Made by a program: the position numbers and the translations under genes. Shown here piece by piece: positions 60,771 through 64,000 of a stretch of DNA of 64,000 nt (the first letter of the stretch is position 1; each line of letters begins with the position of its first letter). The DNA comes from Rosistilla carotiformis. GTDB lineage: Bacteria; Planctomycetota; Planctomycetia; Pirellulales; Pirellulaceae. Under the pieces are notes generated by a model that saw nothing but the letters and a program-made list of their open reading frames with translations, searched no databases and was not told the origin of the DNA. The stretch spans positions 3,782,001 through 3,846,000 of the forward strand of contig NZ_CP036348.1 of assembly GCF_007753095.1 (NCBI RefSeq). Reading direction: 5' to 3'.

Positions 60771-62207
60771 TCAATAGTCCTTGCCAAGGTAGCTTGCTTC
60801 GACGGAGGTGAGCCAGGATTCGAGTGCTTGTTGCATCTCTACAACCCGTGGATTCTTGGACTGCTTGGCATACAGATCGTCTTCCTCTTTCGGGTCGGTG
60901 GCGAGGTCGTACAGTTCCAATTTTGCCTTGCCATCGGTTTCGATGCGGTGCAGTTTCCAATCGCCATCGATCCAGGCGGAGTGGCCTTCGGCGTGAACGA
61001 TCGGCTCGGTAGGTAGCGTCGCGACGTTGGCACTTGCGGGATCGGGAGGCAAGTCGCCGCCAGCCTGTTGAGCCGCAAACAGTTCGCCCATCCAGGCTGC
61101 CGACGGGGTGATGATGCCCTTGATCGCGTAGTTCCAGAATCCCATCGGCTTCACTCGCTCGGTAACCTTCTCTTCGATCAACGGCAGCAGGCTGATGCCG
61201 TCGACGACCGGTTGCCCCTCCATCTTCACGCCCGCCACATCTAACAGCGTCGGATAGATGTCGGTGGTGTTGCAACGAACCGATGTCGTTCGTGGACGCG
61301 GGATCTTCGTTGGCCATTCGAGAATCGCGGGGACCAACAATCCGCCGTCGTAGACCTTTCCTTTGAGTCCCCGATGTCCGCCGGACGATCCCACCCGGGG
61401 AAGCGCTCCGTTGTCGCTGCAGTACCAAAGGATGGTGTTCTCGCGCAGCCCACGCTCTCCCAACCCATCACGCAACTTGCCAAACGCGCGGTCCATTCCA
61501 GTGACTTCGCCCAGGAACTCTCGCATCCGTTTGCTCTGGTCTTTGTAGAGTGCACTGTCTTCCGGGGCGGCTTGGTGAGGTACGTGAGGTGATCCGAACC
61601 AAACGACAGCCAAAAACGGCTCCGGCTTCTCTCGCACGTCGTCGATCCATTGCATCGCGGCATCGACAGCGATCGCGGAGCTTTCGCCGACCGTCTTCAC
61701 CGCCTTGCCGCGATGGGACATGATCGCATCGTTGTCGTAGAAGTTTGGTGCGCTGAACCATTCGTCGAATCCGTGGGCTGTCGGATTTGCAGGACTGCCA
61801 CTGCGGACCGATCCAAGATGCCACTTTCCAAAATGCCCTGTCGTGTAACCCGCCTTTTTCAACGCTTCAGCGATCGTGATCTCTTGCGGCCGTAGAGGAA
61901 ATCCCCATTGGAAAACACCGCTGCGGTTGGGATGCCGCCCGGTCAAGACGCTAGCTCGAGTAGGCGAGCAGACGGGAGCGGCCGCATAAAATCGATCGAA
62001 TCGCAATCCAGTCGCCGCCGCGTCATCGAAGTTCGGCGTCTTAACGATCGGGTGTCCGTTGTAAGCCATGTCGCCCCAACCTTGATCGTCGGCCATCACG
62101 AGGATGATATTCGGCTTGGTGGAGCCGGAATCATCGGCTCCGGCAGCGGCCAGCCATGGTGTGAAGAACAAGCTCAGTAGCATCCATCGAATCGGTCGTC
62201 TTTGCAT
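60771..62207 (-). CDS. Secreted Cys-type sulfatase
   Basis: A 478-residue S1-family sulfatase from ATG 62207; the open frame extends to 63140 but overlaps the divergent gene. A signal peptide (WMLLSLFFTPWLAAAG) is present. Metal-binding Asp residues are in NIILVMADDQGWGDM (Asp40/41). The modification motif C-S-P-T-R starts at Cys80, where Cys is converted to formylglycine, and is followed by ASVLTGRHP. GHFGKWHLG and WFGSPHVPHQAAP provide other active-site His and Lys. Planctomycetes have many of these for sulfated polysaccharides (carrageenan, fucoidan); the exact substrate is unknown. It is divergent from the PSCyt1/DUF1549 gene, a common planctomycete arrangement. Confidence 0.95.
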   Translation of the reverse strand: MQRRPIRWMLLSLFFTPWLAAAGADDSGSTKPNIILVMADDQGWGDMAYNGHPIVKTPNFDDAAATGLRFDRFYAAAPVCSPTRASVLTGRHPNRSGVFQWGFPLRPQEITIAEALKKAGYTTGHFGKWHLGSVRSGSPANPTAHGFDEWFSAPNFYDNDAIMSHRGKAVKTVGESSAIAVDAAMQWIDDVREKPEPFLAVVWFGSPHVPHQAAPEDSALYKDQSKRMREFLGEVTGMDRAFGKLRDGLGERGLRENTILWYCSDNGALPRVGSSGGHRGLKGKVYDGGLLVPAILEWPTKIPRPRTTSVRCNTTDIYPTLLDVAGVKMEGQPVVDGISLLPLIEEKVTERVKPMGFWNYAIKGIITPSAAWMGELFAAQQAGGDLPPDPASANVATLPTEPIVHAEGHSAWIDGDWKLHRIETDGKAKLELYDLATDPKEEDDLYAKQSKNPRVVEMQQALESWLTSVEASYLGKDY

Positions 62208-62426
62208 TAGGTAAGCCTTTGTAGATTGCAAACGAGGTGGGAAGGGAAGTCGATATCTTAATCGATCGAAAGACCGTCGTCGGGCTCCCGCGACAGGTTG
62301 CGATGCCAACCTTCGTCGACCAGCGGCGAACCTTGTTCGGAAAAAAGCTGCAAAAAGCGACGAAACTCCGCCACTTCGGTCGGGTTCAAACTGACGGACA
62401 ACGCGGTGAATCCTCAGTCTGGAGAG
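62208..62426. other. Divergent promoter region of sulfatase and PSCyt1 gene
   Basis: About 220 bases between the two divergent starts. No hairpin or clear -35/-10 boxes could be fixed. The shared location suggests coordinated regulation of the sulfatase and cytochrome-type genes. Confidence 0.4.
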
Positions 62427-64000
62427 ATGGACGTGCACAACGGAAAGACACAAATCGGCCTGATCGTGATGGCGATCGCATTTTGGGGCTCGGCTGACGC
62501 CGCCGAGGTGACGCCGGATCAGGCCGATTTCTTTGAGACGAAGATTCGTCCGGTATTGGTCAAACAGTGCTACGGATGCCACTCCAACGAATCGGGGAAC
62601 GCTCGCGGTGGCTTGCGACTGGATACCCGTGAACTCACCCACATCGGCGGCAGCAGTGGACCGGCGATCGTGCCGGGAGATCTCGATGGCAGTCTGCTGT
62701 TCAACGCCCTCACGCATCAAGATTTCGTGATGCCGCCGCGCAGCGAGATGCTGCCCGAATCGGTCATCGAAGATTTCCGCAAGTGGATCGAAATGGGAGC
62801 GCCCGATCCGCGAACCGGCGCGGTGACGGAGATCCGATCGTCGATCGATGCGGAACAGATCCAACAGGCGAAGGCGGAGTTCTGGGCTTATCAAAAGCCA
62901 GCCCGACGCCCCGCCCCGAACACCGACGGCGACTGGTCGCTGACCGATATCGACCGCTGGATTGAGGCGGAACTCACCGAGAACGAACTCGCCCCCGCAT
63001 CGGACGCGTCGGCATACACCGTCGCGCGGCGGCTCTATTTCGATCTGATCGGACTCCCTCCCACCGCGGAACAAATCGCTGATTTCCAAAAAGCATGGGA
63101 CCGCGATCCCACCGCGGCAATCGCCGCCGCAACCGATCAATTGCTACAGTCGCCGCAGTTTGGTGAGCGATGGGGGCGGCATTGGTTGGACGTCGCGAGG
63201 TACGCCGAATCGAGCGGCCGCGGCGTGAACATGACCTATCCCCAAGCCTGGCGTTATCGCGACTACGTCATCGATTCGTTCAACAACGACAAACCGTACG
63301 ACCGCTTCGTCCAAGAACAGCTTGCCGGCGACCTGCTGCCCGTCTCCAGCGACCAGCAATGGGCCGAGAATCTGATCGCAACAAGCTTCTTGGCAATGGG
63401 CCCCAAAAATGTCAACCAACGCAACGGCACTCAGTTCGCCGCCGACCTGGTCGATGAGCAAATCGACGTCACCACCCGCGTCTTGATCGGCACATCGATC
63501 GCGTGTGCCCGTTGTCACGACCACAAATTCGATCCGATACCGCAGACCGACTACTACGCTCTGGTTGGCATCTTCGGCAACATGTCGACCTATTTTGGAG
63601 CTCCTGCGTCATCGATCGGGATCGCTCGCGGATTGCAAACGCAACAGACGAGCAACCTGTTGCGGCTGCCGATCGACGATCCCAACCCGTTTGAAAAGGA
63701 CCTCTCGGCGACGGAACTCGAGACCATGCGAGAGCGACTCGCGTCGTTATCGACCGAATTACGGGAAACGCGAATGAACCAACGTCGCCCCGGCGCGACA
63801 CAGGTTCCGATCTCCCGTATCGTGCGGATGACTGGAGAGATTGAATACCTGTCGGCCAAACTGGGAGGCTACGATCCCCAGGGACAACCGATCAGTTTTT
63901 GCATGGGCGTTCAAGCCAAAGAGCAGCCGAAAGAGGTCCGTTTGCTGGTCCGTGGCGAAATCGATCAGCCCGCACAGGTTGTGGCCCCAGGCTTTCCGCA
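62427..64000 (+). CDS. PSCyt1/DUF1549 cytochrome-like protein (partial, 3' end outside)
   Basis: The reading frame opens at ATG 62427 and runs without a stop past the window end. An N-terminal signal segment (IGLIVMAIAFWGSADAAE) leads to a PSCyt1 domain with a heme-c-type CYGCHS motif (48-53) and GGLRLDTREL. DUF1549 (PSCyt2) follows with WHWLDVARYAESSGRG and FDRFVQEQLAGDLL-type blocks (about 160-370), and a CARCHDHKFDP motif at 360-370. The usual C-terminal DUF1553 (PSD1) should lie beyond 64000. These proteins are widespread in planctomycetes and often adjacent to sulfatases; their role may be electron transfer or carbohydrate-associated. The start fits the GGAGAG just upstream. Confidence 0.9.
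   Translation, partial: MDVHNGKTQIGLIVMAIAFWGSADAAEVTPDQADFFETKIRPVLVKQCYGCHSNESGNARGGLRLDTRELTHIGGSSGPAIVPGDLDGSLLFNALTHQDFVMPPRSEMLPESVIEDFRKWIEMGAPDPRTGAVTEIRSSIDAEQIQQAKAEFWAYQKPARRPAPNTDGDWSLTDIDRWIEAELTENELAPASDASAYTVARRLYFDLIGLPPTAEQIADFQKAWDRDPTAAIAAATDQLLQSPQFGERWGRHWLDVARYAESSGRGVNMTYPQAWRYRDYVIDSFNNDKPYDRFVQEQLAGDLLPVSSDQQWAENLIATSFLAMGPKNVNQRNGTQFAADLVDEQIDVTTRVLIGTSIACARCHDHKFDPIPQTDYYALVGIFGNMSTYFGAPASSIGIARGLQTQQTSNLLRLPIDDPNPFEKDLSATELETMRERLASLSTELRETRMNQRRPGATQVPISRIVRMTGEIEYLSAKLGGYDPQGQPISFCMGVQAKEQPKEVRLLVRGEIDQPAQVVAPGFP

Noticed and set aside
62208-63140. Upstream continuation of the sulfatase frame over the divergent gene
   Set aside because: The signal peptide and metal motif begin at 62207; the upstream part is antisense to the PSCyt1/DUF1549 gene.

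Overview
The window looks like the chromosome of a planctomycete of the Pirellulaceae type (Rhodopirellula, Rosistilla and relatives). The evidence is a CxPxR sulfatase divergent from a PSCyt1/DUF1549 cytochrome-type protein, very large secreted adhesin-like proteins with a planctomycete-type N-terminal LEPR-like motif, a dockerin-bearing protein, a protein kinase/PP2C pair, many secreted alpha/beta hydrolases, and GC-rich DNA with long spurious antisense frames. The assignment is an inference from gene content; no rRNA is present.

Bases 1-6168 form a visibly more AT-rich, accessory, defence-like segment. It holds a GmrSD-like DUF262/HNH protein (minus strand), a decayed IS3-family transposase, a two-gene unit of an FRG-domain protein and an unrecognised 393-residue protein, and a convergent 230-residue protein with PD-(D/E)XK-like residues around a winged-helix-like segment. 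It stops at a tRNA-Asn(GTT) gene whose 3' end faces it, the usual geometry of a tRNA-integrated island. No integrase or second att copy was seen. The FRG pair is the best candidate here for an undescribed system.

Bases 6242-24230 are core and housekeeping-like. They contain an alpha/beta hydrolase and GT2 glycosyltransferase, a UvrC-N-terminal-like GIY-YIG protein, CutA, a 1.2-kb-residue AsmA/TamB-like envelope protein, a Ser/Thr kinase with four C-terminal zinc ribbons followed by a PP2C phosphatase, a secreted TPR protein, secreted esterases, an AhpD-like protein, a group II truncated haemoglobin and an MBL-fold hydrolase.

Bases 24400-47810 carry a roughly 2600-residue multidomain surface protein (DUF4347, parallel beta-helix, PKD, cadherin, DUF2341/LamG, VCBS-like). 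Then come a UVR-motif protein, a RegB/RegA (PrrB/PrrA)-type redox two-component pair with the quinone motif and redox cysteine preserved, a coiled-coil protein, a Met/Ala/Glu-rich lipoprotein, a dockerin protein, an AlkA-like glycosylase, a TadG/VWA protein and a two-propeller sialidase-like protein.

Bases 48300-53560 are the conserved phoH-pgpH(7TM-HD)-ybeY-corC operon. The rest holds a DUF4359-like protein, folC, a three-gene ABC-transporter operon whose last protein ends in a 15-nt tandem repeat tail, a strong terminator, a sulfatase, and a divergent PSCyt1/DUF1549 gene cut by the window end.
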